The position numbers and the translations under genes were made by a program. From Mycolicibacterium hodleri (GTDB lineage Bacteria > Actinomycetota > Actinomycetes > Mycobacteriales > Mycobacteriaceae), in NCBI RefSeq assembly GCF_025822245.1, contig NZ_JACKTL010000026.1, positions 241,043-305,042 on the forward strand: a stretch of 64,000 nt of DNA, written 5' to 3'. The notes below the pieces were generated by a model that made no database searches, was not told where the DNA came from, and worked only from the letters and a program-made list of their open reading frames with translations. The stretch's first letter is position 1. Every line of letters begins with the position of its first letter. Of this stretch, positions 1 to 8,777 are shown piece after piece.

Positions 1-924
1 GATCGTCTGGTCGGCGTTCTTGGTCTTGCCGCCGGATTCGTTGCGCACGCGTCCTCCGACGACGACTCGATTGTCGTGCACGGTGATCTCACCGGCTCCT
101 AGGTCCACGGAGGACCATTTCAGCCCGCACATCTGGCCGCGGCGAATACCGGTGGTCAGCTCGAGGAGGAACAGGGCGGCGAACCGATCACTCTGAATCG
201 AGGCGAGGAACGTCTGGATGTCCTCAGTCGTCCATACCTTTCGACGGGTTCGGGCAACCTTGGGCGGCTTGACGTTGCTCGCCGGATTGTCGGTGATGTA
301 CTTCCATGCGACGGCGTCCACCAGCGCGCGATGGAGCATCGCATGGACGTTGCGAACCGTCTTGGGCGCCAGGCCTGGCGGAGTCTTCTTGGGGATCACG
401 CCGGACTGGTAGCGCCGTACCGCTGCGCGTGCCGCGTGGATCGTGACGTCACAGGCCACCGCGACCGCTCGCGGCGTCGGAGCCTTCCCCTTGGCGGCCT
501 CGCTCGTCCAGTAGGCGTACATGTCGGAGTCGCGGTCGCGCTTCACCCGTCCCTCGGCAAGGAGCTTTCCGTAGAGCTTGAGCAGTTCCGGTTCGTTGAG
601 ACCCTGGAGGCGGCTGCCGCCGATGCGAGGAATGACGTATGCCCGCGCGTAGTCACGCCAGCTTTGCCAGGTGCTCGCGTCCACCGTCGGTTCAACGGCG
701 ACCAGCCACTCGTTCAAGAATTCGGCGAGAGTTCGGTTCGAGGGTTTCATGATTCGGCCACGGTCGGCCTCACGCATTGCCTCGCGGCAGGCTTTCCAAG
801 CTTCCTTTTCGGTCGGAAACCCACCCTTGGTCACCCAGGGGAACTCACCGGTCGCAGAATCGCGTTCTGGAGCACGAAACCTGTAAGTCCATGTCCTACC
901 ACGCGAGTAGACGGCGCCCTTCAT
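1..924 (-). CDS. Tyrosine-family site-specific integrase (3' end outside window)
   Basis: Open reading frame on the minus strand from ATG at 924 to the window edge, more than 308 residues without a stop. The N-terminal part has the arm-binding look of phage and ICE integrases (MKGAVYSRGRTWTYRFR), followed by a core-binding segment (TLAEFLNEWL ... TWQSWRDYARAYVIPRIG) and the start of the catalytic domain with the first active-site arginine in TTGIRRGQMCGLKW. The H-x-x-R and tyrosine part lies left of base 1. It overlaps the upstream HTH gene by 4 bp (ATGA), so the two are probably co-translated. Its role is inferred as integration and excision of the element; the tRNA-fMet fragment at 52.5 kb is the likely partner site. 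Confidence 0.9.
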   Translation of the reverse strand, partial: MKGAVYSRGRTWTYRFRAPERDSATGEFPWVTKGGFPTEKEAWKACREAMREADRGRIMKPSNRTLAEFLNEWLVAVEPTVDASTWQSWRDYARAYVIPRIGGSRLQGLNEPELLKLYGKLLAEGRVKRDRDSDMYAYWTSEAAKGKAPTPRAVAVACDVTIHAARAAVRRYQSGVIPKKTPPGLAPKTVRNVHAMLHRALVDAVAWKYITDNPASNVKPPKVARTRRKVWTTEDIQTFLASIQSDRFAALFLLELTTGIRRGQMCGLKWSSVDLGAGEITVHDNRVVVGGRVRNESGGKTKNADQTI

Positions 925-1103
925 GACGCCATCAGATCGCGCAGTCCCGAGGTCACGACGTAGACCCGGCCGCCGAGACGGCGAGTCGGAATTTCGCCCG
1001 TGGAAACCAGCCGATAGGCCGCGGCGCGACTGATACCGAGGAGCTGCGCCGCACGCGGCACGGCAAGGAGCAACGGGAGTTCGTTGAATACGTTGTCTTC
1101 CAT
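921..1103 (-). CDS. Small HTH DNA-binding protein, excisionase-like
   Basis: A 60-residue protein with the typical excisionase/MerR-like helix-turn-helix of actinobacterial integrative elements: LLAVPRAAQLLGISRAAAYRLV, then a wing GEIPTRRLGGRVYVVTSGLRDL. Its stop codon overlaps the integrase ATG by 4 bp, indicating an xis-int operon. Family knowledge says such proteins bind near the attachment sites and direct excision or regulate integrase; that role is inferred here. The short length is normal for the family. Confidence 0.82.
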   Translation of the reverse strand: MEDNVFNELPLLLAVPRAAQLLGISRAAAYRLVSTGEIPTRRLGGRVYVVTSGLRDLMAS

Positions 1104-1592
1104 TGGGTCTCATCACTCTCAGGTGTGTCGAATTGTCGCGATGCGTCTCTGCGATCTCCCCAGTGTGCGTCTCGTCGCCCCTATGCGGATCCTCGTCGCG
1201 AGCCCGCTTCAATCTCAAGAGTGGGCTGACACAACTGTAAATCTCACGGCTGACACTCAATGCAGAATTGTGCGTGCTGAGGCCATTCGTGATACCGGCG
1301 TACCAGAAACCGCTTTGCCGGCCAGTCCTTCGCCATGCTTCACCACACATCCACTGGAAGCCATCCACAGGCCTCCGCTTATCCACAGCCTCTCAGCCCA
1401 CTTCCACGGTCAAATTCCCCTCACCTCAGACTCTTCCGGACATTCGACCCCTCACCCCCAGTCGCCAAGAAACTGCAGTGGCACATTTGCACATGGTGCG
1501 ATACTGGTGGTGGTTGCGTGTGGGGCGTGGCTGAAAGTGACGGCGGGGCAGTCGTTCTGACTTGGGGTTTGATACCTGGGTTGGTGGCTGCG
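1104..1592. other. Noncoding gap with DnaA-box-like repeats; candidate oriT/origin
   Basis: About 490 bases lie between the divergently arranged excisionase and relaxase genes. They contain a perfect DnaA box TTATCCACA at 1379-1387, a close variant CCATCCACA at 1361-1369 and a weaker one near 1348, all on the same strand. Relaxase genes commonly lie next to their oriT, so this is the best place in the window for nic and, if the element replicates after excision, an origin. No nic site could be identified by eye. The promoters for int and for the relaxase must also lie here. Confidence 0.4.
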
Positions 1593-4409
1593 GTGTTGAC
1601 GATCTCGAAGTTGAAGCGGTGGTCGATCAGCTATTACCTGGACACCGCCCAATCGGCGCAGCGCGCCACTGCTGACTTTCAGCGGGCCGGTGGTGGGTTG
1701 GGGGAGTACTACTCCGAGCACGACACCCGCACCCCGGTGTGGTTGTGCGCGGGTGACACCCGCACGTCGGCCGGGTTGGTGGGGCTTTCGGACACCCAGC
1801 GCGCGGGGGGTGAGGCCGATGCCGGGGTGGTGGCGCGCTGGCTCGACGACGGGGTCGCCCCGAACGGGGCTCGGGGCCGATCGCTGGGTGCGCAAGGGGT
1901 GCATGGCTATGACTTGACGTTCGGCGCGCCGAAGAGTGTGTCGGTGATCCGTGCGGTCAGAGCTGACGACGTGGTGTCGAAGGGGATCGCCGACGCGCAC
2001 ACCACCGCGATGGCCGAGGCGATGGAGTACCTCGCCGCCCACGCCGGGTACACCCGGGTGCACAACCCGGTCACCGAGCAGAAGGACCTTGTGCACCTCC
2101 CGGGTCTGGTGGCGGTGGCGTATCAGCACGAGACGTCGCGCTGCGGGGATCCGCACTTACACACCCACGTCATCGTCCCCAACCGGCAAGCCCGCGCCGA
2201 CGGCGCCTTGGTGTCCATCGACGGCACCTCGCTCTATCACGAAGCCAAAGCCGCCGGAGTGATCTATCAGGCCACTCTGCGGCGAGAACTGCACCAGTCG
2301 TTGGGGTTCGAGTGGGAACCGGTGGACCCACACACCGGGATGGCCGAACTCGCCGGGATCGACCGCACGTCGATCACCGCGTGGTCGCGGCGGTCGTCTC
2401 AGTTGCGGGAGTGGGCCGCACGGAACCTGCGCGTGCAAGACGGACCGTTGAGCGCGGCGCAGCTCGCGGCCGCGCAGAAGGCCACCCGACCCACCAAACC
2501 CGAAGAGCTGTCGTGGCCCGAGCTGTTGCAACAGTGGCGGGCCGATGCGCGGGGGGTGCGTCTGGACCGCGCGTCCTTCGACTGGGCGCGCGCGGCCCGC
2601 CGCGCGGCCGCACGCACCCCGTTGGACCGCACGCGCCTGGCCGATGCGGCTGAGAAGATTGACAAGGCCGCGTTCACCCGGGCGGATCTGGTGGAGATCA
2701 TCGGCGCGCAGCTCCCCGTCGACGGGGACCGCTCACCGCGGGAGGCGGTGGAAGCGGCGGTCGACGAGCTCGGCATGCGGCTGACCGCTCCCCGACAGAA
2801 ACACCAGATGGAAGGCCACGAGCGGTTCACCCTGAGTCGGATCTTGGCCGAGGAAGTCGCGGTGCTGGATCTGGCCGACGCCCGGGATGACCGGGCACAG
2901 CTGTGGGTGAAGGAGGAGGACACTCGCGGTCTCTCGCCGGACCAGAGGGTCGCGGTGGAGAACATTGGTCGGTCGCCGTGGTTGGTGCAGCCGCTGTCGG
3001 CGCCGGCGGGTGCGGGCAAGACCACTTCACTGCGAGCGTTGCGTGCCGCCGCGCACCGGCGTCCCGGAGCCCGCGTGCTGGTGCTTGCCCCGACCGGGCG
3101 GGCCGTTGACGTCGCGGTACGTGAGGGCGCCGGCGATAAGGGGTTCACCATCGCCAAGGCCCTGCAGGATCTCCGGAGCGGCACCCTGACACTCGATCGC
3201 GGGACGCTGGTGGTGGTCGACGAGGCCGGGATGGTCGGCACCGACGACCTCCGCCAACTCCTCACCGCCACTACCACCGCCGGAGTCAAGACCGTCCTCG
3301 TCGGCGATCCCCACCAACTCGCCCCGGTCAAAGCCCGCGGCGGGATGTTCGCCCAGCTGTGTGCCGATCTGCCGTGGACGCAGCACCTCTCGGAAGTCTG
3401 GCGGATGCGCAACCCAGAGGAACGTGCCGCGTCGCTGGCGTTGCGCAATGGCGAGCCGGAGGCGGTCGGCAGGGCCGTCGACTGGTACCGCGACCATGAC
3501 CGGCTGCGGTGCGGGGATCAGATCGCCATGGCCACCGATGCCCTCGACGGTTACCGGAAGGACGTCGCGGTCGGCAAGGACGCACTGCTGCTGTGCGACA
3601 CCACCGAGATGGCCGACGCGCTGAACCGCCGCATTCACGACGACACGATCCCGGCGGGCGCGCCGTCCGTGATCGCGACGCGTGGGCAGCGCATCGCCGC
3701 AGGGGATCTGATCCTGTCCCGCCGCAACGACCCCGCCGTCGACGTCCGGCGGGCCGACGACCACGACGCGGCAGCAGATCCGGTGCGCAACGGCGACCGG
3801 TGGCGCGTCGCCGCCGTCGACCCCAGCTCGAATCGGATTGCCGCCGAACGATTGTCCGACCATGCTGGTGCGGTGTTCGACGCCGACTACGTCCGTGAGC
3901 ACGTCACCCACGGCTACGCCTCCACGGTGCACTCGGCGCAGGGGGTCACCGCCGACGCCACACACGCTGTGCTCGGGGAGAACACCAGTCGTTCCTTGCT
4001 GTACGTCGCCATGACCCGCGCCCGCGACGCCAACACCGCCTACCTCTACGAACGCGCCACCGAACAGGAATACCGCCCCACGACCGACGATGGCCCGCAC
4101 GTCCTGCAGCGCGGCACCAACTTTCAAGCGGGCCAACTTGCGCGCGCCATCATCACGATTCGCGACGACGTCCCCGTCACCGCCCATCAGGTCGCCGCTC
4201 ACACGCCGCGAAAACTCCTACCTGACCGCATTGCGGGGCTACTGGCCGAACGGGAATCGGCGGTTCAGCAGCGGGTCACCGCGTACGCCGAATGGCAGAA
4301 GGCGGTCGACGGAGTGGCTCGCAGCATGGGCGCCGCGAATGGGCGGGATCGCGCGCGAGCGTCGAGCCAGGATTGGAACTCCAGCCGCGACGATGGGATC
4401 GGGATGTAG
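1593..4409 (+). CDS. MobF-family conjugative relaxase-helicase (TrwC/TraI type)
   Basis: A protein of 938 residues if started at GTG 1593, which gives the typical beginning VLTISKLKRWSISYYLDTA; the reading frame stays open upstream to 1335 but that part has no family features. The N-terminal relaxase domain has candidate catalytic tyrosines (SISYYLD, GEYYSE) and the metal-binding histidine triad in GDPHLHTHVIVPN at residues 188-192. A RecD-like helicase follows, with Walker A SAPAGAGKTTS near residue 476 and Walker B VVVDEAGM near 542. It would nick oriT and unwind DNA for transfer. No coupling ATPase or type IV secretion genes are visible, so the element may be mobilizable rather than self-transmissible. 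Confidence 0.9.
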   Translation: MLTISKLKRWSISYYLDTAQSAQRATADFQRAGGGLGEYYSEHDTRTPVWLCAGDTRTSAGLVGLSDTQRAGGEADAGVVARWLDDGVAPNGARGRSLGAQGVHGYDLTFGAPKSVSVIRAVRADDVVSKGIADAHTTAMAEAMEYLAAHAGYTRVHNPVTEQKDLVHLPGLVAVAYQHETSRCGDPHLHTHVIVPNRQARADGALVSIDGTSLYHEAKAAGVIYQATLRRELHQSLGFEWEPVDPHTGMAELAGIDRTSITAWSRRSSQLREWAARNLRVQDGPLSAAQLAAAQKATRPTKPEELSWPELLQQWRADARGVRLDRASFDWARAARRAAARTPLDRTRLADAAEKIDKAAFTRADLVEIIGAQLPVDGDRSPREAVEAAVDELGMRLTAPRQKHQMEGHERFTLSRILAEEVAVLDLADARDDRAQLWVKEEDTRGLSPDQRVAVENIGRSPWLVQPLSAPAGAGKTTSLRALRAAAHRRPGARVLVLAPTGRAVDVAVREGAGDKGFTIAKALQDLRSGTLTLDRGTLVVVDEAGMVGTDDLRQLLTATTTAGVKTVLVGDPHQLAPVKARGGMFAQLCADLPWTQHLSEVWRMRNPEERAASLALRNGEPEAVGRAVDWYRDHDRLRCGDQIAMATDALDGYRKDVAVGKDALLLCDTTEMADALNRRIHDDTIPAGAPSVIATRGQRIAAGDLILSRRNDPAVDVRRADDHDAAADPVRNGDRWRVAAVDPSSNRIAAERLSDHAGAVFDADYVREHVTHGYASTVHSAQGVTADATHAVLGENTSRSLLYVAMTRARDANTAYLYERATEQEYRPTTDDGPHVLQRGTNFQAGQLARAIITIRDDVPVTAHQVAAHTPRKLLPDRIAGLLAERESAVQQRVTAYAEWQKAVDGVARSMGAANGRDRARASSQDWNSSRDDGIGM

Positions 4410-5167
4410 TAGGTGCAAGGCGTGGCGTCAATGACGCCCACTCACAAGACGATGGGCTGCGCGGTAGCCACCCAGTCGCCGTTGCGAACCATCTTGACGC
4501 ATTCGTCGCCGTCGAGAACGTGGCGACCGTGTCACATCCATGGTCCCGCGTACACTCTCCCGCGCTGCCGGGTTCCACCGTCGTCATCCCGGAGCATCGG
4601 TGCAGCAACCGAATCGCCATTCCACGACGCTAACGTCTCCCAGCCAGCCTCCCGGCAGAATCTTGGACGGCTGCACAGTTCCGGTGGGTCGGTTTGGAAG
4701 AAGGTCCACCGACTCGATGTCGCTTCGACCTCGGGCCATGTACCCCTCCTGCGTCCTGGACACGCTGAGGTGGCCGAGGTGTCGGCGCGAAGCTGTGCGG
4801 ACAGGCCGCCGCCGTTGGTGAGGAAGCGACGGTCTTGCGGAAGCTGTCGGTGGCCACGCCAGCGTCCCCGACCCCGTCCTGCACCCGGCGCCGATGCCTG
4901 TTGAGATCACTTGGGTCGCAGTGGTTTCTTACGACCGCCGGCGTGTCGGCGGCCGGCAGCAGGCTCGGAACTTCTGGAATTCCACAGTCCGGTTCGATCC
5001 CTCATTACAGAGCGTTATTAGAACGGTTGTTCATCGCTACCTCGAAATGCCGCCCGACATAACGCATGTGGCGGCCGCGGTGCCTCACCATCGACTCTTA
5101 CTTACAAGCAGCAGGGCCACGGCGCACGATCGCCCCACACCAGGCTCGACCGCAGCGGGAGGCTCAC
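4410..5167. other. No gene recognised
   Basis: About 760 bases between the relaxase stop and the lipoprotein start. Several open frames exist on both strands but none shows a ribosome binding site, a coherent composition or recognisable motifs. I see no repeat or RNA gene here. Confidence 0.5.
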
Positions 5168-5853
5168 ATGCGCCAACTCATGGTCACAGTCTCAGTGGCG
5201 GTCGCCTGCGTTCTTGTCGTCGCCGGCTGCGACGACGCCACGGTCAACGCCGAGACGGCGACCACCGAGACGATGATTCCCCGTCCTCTCGTCGCGCGTG
5301 AGTTGGCTGCAGTACTGCTCGGCGCCAAGCAGGTGAACGCCGCCATGGGTGCAACGGCGATGGCGTGATACGCGACCAGACCTCGATGTCGGACAACAGC
5401 GCCACGATGGCGCCAGCCGAGTGCCTGGCCCTCGACGGCGCGGCCGAGGCCGCCGTGTATGCCGATAGCGGATCATGGGCGGAGCACGATCAAAGCCTCA
5501 ACGACGGCGATGAGTTCACGCACTACCTCAAGCAGGCAGTGGTGCTCTTTCCCACTCCCGAGAAGGCCGGTGCCTTCCTCGACGCCTCCGCCCAGCAGTG
5601 GTCGGCGTGTCGTCAGTACACCCATTTGGAGAGCGGGACGACGTGGTCCGTCGGGCAGATGTCCAACGCCAACCGCGCACTGAGTACCACGACTACCGAA
5701 CACGATGCTGCCGCCCCCGGTTGGGGCTGCGGACGCGCATTGGCGCAGCGCAACAACGTGGTCATCGACGTAAACACCTGCAGCGCCGCCCCCATGAATT
5801 CGGCGTTGACGATCGCCGACCAGATCGCCGCCAACATTGCCGCGCGATGGTGA
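5168..5853 (+). pseudogene. Sensor-domain (PknH C-terminal-like) lipoprotein, frameshifted
   Basis: ATG 5168 begins a lipoprotein signal (MRQLMVTVSVAVACVLVVAGC) with lipobox VVAGC. The mature part resembles the mycobacterial extracellular PknH-type sensor domain: LVARELAAVLLGAKQVNAAMGAT, then DQTSMSDNSATMAPAECLALDGAAEA, QAVVLFPTPEKA and QWSACRQY. The reading frame breaks at about 5360-5366: the first frame ends at TGA 5366 and the domain continues in the next frame from GTG 5365 to 5853. One added or lost base explains it. Cysteines expected for the two disulfides are still present. It is either a recent pseudogene or a sequencing error; if repaired, a surface lipoprotein of unknown ligand. 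Confidence 0.75.
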
Positions 5854-6080
5854 CAAGCGGTCACGGCCAGACCGCCCACAGCTGCAGCAGGCGCAACGTC
5901 GCAGCAGTAGTCGAACTGATCGGATGGCGCGGTCGTCCGCTGCTGGATCGACGACACTTGGCTCCCCGGCCATGGTGTCCGCCTGCCTCATAGGCTGCGC
6001 ACACCTACTCGTGTTCCGAGCGATTGCAGGGAGTGGGTGTCGCGCCTACGGTCCGTTCCGTTGCAGTCCCGCATGGTCGG

Positions 6081-6278
6081 TTAGGGCGACACCAAAAGGT
6101 GCTGCAGCAGCGCCTGCGCCGAGCCTTTGGCCGATGCGGGGTTCTGACCGGTGATCAGCAGACCGTCCGTCACGGTGTACGGCTCGAAATCGCCGATCTT
6201 CGAGTACTTGGAGCCGAGCTTGATCAACTCCGTCTCGACGAGGAACGGCACGACGTCAGTCGAACCCATCGCGTGGTC
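6081..6278 (-). pseudogene. C-terminal relic of a DJ-1/PfpI-type glutamine-amidotransferase-like protein
   Basis: Only the last 65 or so residues are recognisable: [17 protein letters not shown], then SKYSKIGDFEPYTVTDG and LLITGQNPASAKGSAQAL, the standard C-terminus of HchA/DJ-1 family glyoxalase or chaperone proteins. The N-terminal two thirds, including the nucleophilic cysteine elbow, are absent; the frame upstream of 6278 does not match the family. There is no credible start. It is a decayed remnant. Confidence 0.7.
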
Positions 6279-6432
6279 GAGGGGAGAGCGACCACTGCCC
6301 AATGCCAGAAGCCCGACGCGGTCGGCGCGTCCGGGTCGAAGACAGTCACCGCGAAGCTGCGCGTTCAAAGGCAACTCAGTGTCCGTATGGGGGTTGACCC
6401 GGGAAGTCCTCGACGCGTGGGGTTGGCTACGC

Positions 6433-6451
6433 AGAGGTTAGGCTACCCTAG
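6433..6451 (+). promoter_or_regulatory. Candidate iron box (IdeR/DtxR type)
   Basis: The sequence GGTTAGGCTACCCTA, with flanks at 6433-6451, matches the mycobacterial IdeR consensus TTAGGTTAGGCTAACCTAA at about 15 of 19 positions, including the central palindrome. It lies 57 bases before the ZIP transporter start, a position fit for iron-dependent repression. The functional claim is inference. Confidence 0.6.
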
Positions 6452-6507
6452 ATGCTACGTCCGAAGGGTGGTCATGGCCGCCTTGGATCCCGAGGAGAGC
6501 CGCCGCC

Positions 6508-7326
6508 GTGTCACCCGCCCAGATCGCCGTTCTAGGCCTGATCGCCGGGGCCACCATTTTCCTCGGGCTGCCGATCGGTCGACTGCGGGCACCGAAGCCG
6601 CAAGTCAACACGGCCCTCAACGCCGTCGCGACCGGCATCCTGATTTTCCTGGTCTGGGATGTCCTCACCCACGGATGGCAACCCGTTGACGAGGCCCTTG
6701 GGCGCCAAGACTTCGGCGCAGCACTGGTTGGCGGTCTGGTTCTGGCGGGCAGTATCGGCGTGGGCTTGCTCGGGCTGGTGTGGGTGGACCGACTCGTCAA
6801 CCGTGACCGCGCAGCGACGGTGCGCGGCCCGGGCGCTGCGACGCTGGCGGACGTGACGGGCACAACCTGGGCCGACGCCTCGGGTCGGCTGGCACTGATG
6901 ATTGCGGTCGGCATCGGGTTGCACAACTTCGCCGAAGGGCTGGCCATCGGCAACTCCGCCGCAGCAGGCGATCTCAGCCTGGCCGTGATGTTGGTAATCG
7001 GGTTCGGCTTGCACAACGCGACCGAGGGCTTCGGCATCGTTGCACCGCTGACCGGCCAGCGGCCCAGCTGGGGCTTCTTGGCGTTGCTCGGGCTCATTGG
7101 CGGGGGCCCCACCCTGATTGGCACGTTGATCGGGCAACGATTCGTCAGCGACACAGTCTCCATCGGGTTCTTGGGACTGGCCGCTGGCAGCATCCTGTAC
7201 GTCGTCATCGAACTCCTGGCCGTATCGCGTAAGGCCAACCTCAAGACCATCACCACATGGGGCATCTTCGCCGGACTATTTCTCGGCTTCGCCACCGACG
7301 CCATCATCACCGCCGCCGGCGCCTGA
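6508..7326 (+). CDS. ZIP-family divalent metal transporter
   Basis: A 272-residue polytopic membrane protein starting at GTG 6508 with GGAG-type ribosome binding site (near 6492). About eight hydrophobic segments are present. The two metal-binding signatures of ZIP transporters are intact: GIGLHNFAEGLAIG near residue 140 and GFGLHNATEGFGI near residue 170. A short soluble loop between the third and fourth segments holds charged residues. ZIP proteins import zinc, iron or manganese into the cytosol; the upstream iron box suggests iron control and perhaps iron or manganese as substrate. It is a single gene, not in an operon. Confidence 0.9.
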   Translation: MSPAQIAVLGLIAGATIFLGLPIGRLRAPKPQVNTALNAVATGILIFLVWDVLTHGWQPVDEALGRQDFGAALVGGLVLAGSIGVGLLGLVWVDRLVNRDRAATVRGPGAATLADVTGTTWADASGRLALMIAVGIGLHNFAEGLAIGNSAAAGDLSLAVMLVIGFGLHNATEGFGIVAPLTGQRPSWGFLALLGLIGGGPTLIGTLIGQRFVSDTVSIGFLGLAAGSILYVVIELLAVSRKANLKTITTWGIFAGLFLGFATDAIITAAGA

Positions 7327-7447
7327 CGTCAGCCACCTTTCTGTCGTGGGGGGTGGGGGTATTCGTCCGGGTGCGGGCCGGGACACCCAGGATCAGCCCC
7401 AGCTAACGAGTCGATTGCGGCGCGACGGACGGTGGTTTCGATGCTCG

Positions 7448-8305
7448 TCAGGGTGCGACTGGACAGCCATCAGGCAAGGGTACGGGCGCTTCATCGGAAG
7501 GGCCGCCCTCCTCGGCGCGTTTGAACAGCGCGGTCAGCTGGTCGTCGAAGGGCGGTGAGTAAGACACATCGTCCGCACAACCGCCCCCGTGAGGGCCTCC
7601 GGTGAGGCCAACGACTGTGGATCTTCCCGAAACCCATGGCGCGCCACTGGTTCCGGCGACCAGGCCCTCGCAGGGCAGCGACAGGAAGCCGCCCGGAGCT
7701 GGTCGCGTGCCAGCTTGGCAGTGTATCGGCGAATCGTCTCCCAGACCGTAACCCGTGACAGCGACGACGCTGGCTTCGGCCGGCCGCGGCGACAACAACA
7801 GTCCATCACCCACCTGCGACTCAATCGATGCGCTCGCCTTCGATCCGACCCGTGCGACCGCGTAGTCGGCATGCGGATCCTGAACATTCACCCAGCGGGG
7901 ATCGAGATAGACCGCTTGAACGCCCCACGCGTCGTCCAGCCCGGCGTCGCCACTGAAACCGGGCACGAACGTGGTGTCCACACCGTCCTGGAGGCAGTGA
8001 GCGGCGGTGAGAATCAGATCACCCGAGTCTGAGTGGAGCACCGATCCGGTGCACGTGGGCGTCGGGCTGTCACCGACAAAGATTGCACCCACCCTAGGAT
8101 CGGGATCGGAAGGGTGCGCGATCGCCTGTGGTTCTGCGCTCGCCGTCGCGGGCGCGACGACAGTGGGCACCGCGGCCACACTTGCCGTCGAAGGCAGCGC
8201 CGCAGGTGCAAGCCGCCCGCAGGCAGACACATCGACTGCTGCAACGACGAGCATGGTGGTACCGATCACCACCAAAACCGCTTTTCGAGTCAACCGGGGC
8301 ATCAT
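7448..8305 (-). CDS. Secreted trypsin-like serine protease
   Basis: Start chosen at ATG 8305 (MMPRLTRKAV...) because a GGGAG ribosome binding site lies about 10 bases upstream; the frame is open further upstream. A hydrophobic signal segment (VLVVIGTTMLVVAAVDVSAC) ends in a cysteine, so it may be a lipoprotein or be cleaved by signal peptidase I. The catalytic triad is visible: His in LILTAAHCLQ, Asp in HADYAVARV, Ser in VAGTSGAPWV. It is a chymotrypsin-fold protease acting outside the membrane. Substrate unknown. It stands alone and converges on the ZIP gene. Confidence 0.87.
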   Translation of the reverse strand: MMPRLTRKAVLVVIGTTMLVVAAVDVSACGRLAPAALPSTASVAAVPTVVAPATASAEPQAIAHPSDPDPRVGAIFVGDSPTPTCTGSVLHSDSGDLILTAAHCLQDGVDTTFVPGFSGDAGLDDAWGVQAVYLDPRWVNVQDPHADYAVARVGSKASASIESQVGDGLLLSPRPAEASVVAVTGYGLGDDSPIHCQAGTRPAPGGFLSLPCEGLVAGTSGAPWVSGRSTVVGLTGGPHGGGCADDVSYSPPFDDQLTALFKRAEEGGPSDEAPVPLPDGCPVAP

Positions 8306-8777
8306 CCCACCGTCACTCCCTGGCCTAAGTCCGGGCGCCCCGAGTTCGTCGTCATCGAACACCATGATTGCGTAGATAGGGCGCAAGTGCTTTCGGAGTG
8401 GACGGGCCCCGCCGCACCACCTTCAATCGCCGCACCTGTCAGGAAGGCAGTACGACACCCGTTCGGCGCGCCAACTCTTGGACGCGCGTTGATCACAGGA
8501 TCGGCAAAACACAAATGTGGATGCACGCACGCGCGTACGGCTCGACTGCTGGGCTCATCACCGACCAGCCTGCGGCGAAGTAAGTGGATTTACCCCGCGG
8601 CGAGGGGAATCGGAGGGTCGCTCAGCCAACCTTCAACCGCTGGGTCGCACAATGGTCGTCGGTTGAGCGTCGACGTGATGAAGGGCTGAGCACAGTGGTG
8701 CGTCCTAGGGCAAAGTTGCCCCTCACGTTCGGTGCGCCCGGCGGCGCGCTTTGCCGAGCGTCTGGTGTCGGTTCGAC
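8306..8777. other. No gene recognised (divergent promoter region)
   Basis: Roughly 470 bases between the divergent protease and esterase genes. Only short shadow frames are present. It must contain the promoters of both genes, but no distinct operator or repeat was seen. Confidence 0.5.

Noticed and set aside
3027..4202. Long open frame of 391 codons on the minus strand opposite the relaxase gene
   Set aside because: It is the mirror of a high-GC coding sequence; composition is low-complexity and it has no family motifs, whereas the plus-strand frame has clear relaxase and helicase motifs.
4985..5015. T-arm-like string GGTTCGATCCC suggesting a tRNA
   Set aside because: No flanking stem pairing, anticodon arm or acceptor stem could be drawn.
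8751..8777. TTG 8751 as the start of the first esterase
   Set aside because: A GTG at 8778 gives a start more consistent with the paralogue; neither has a strong ribosome binding site, so this remains a preference rather than proof.
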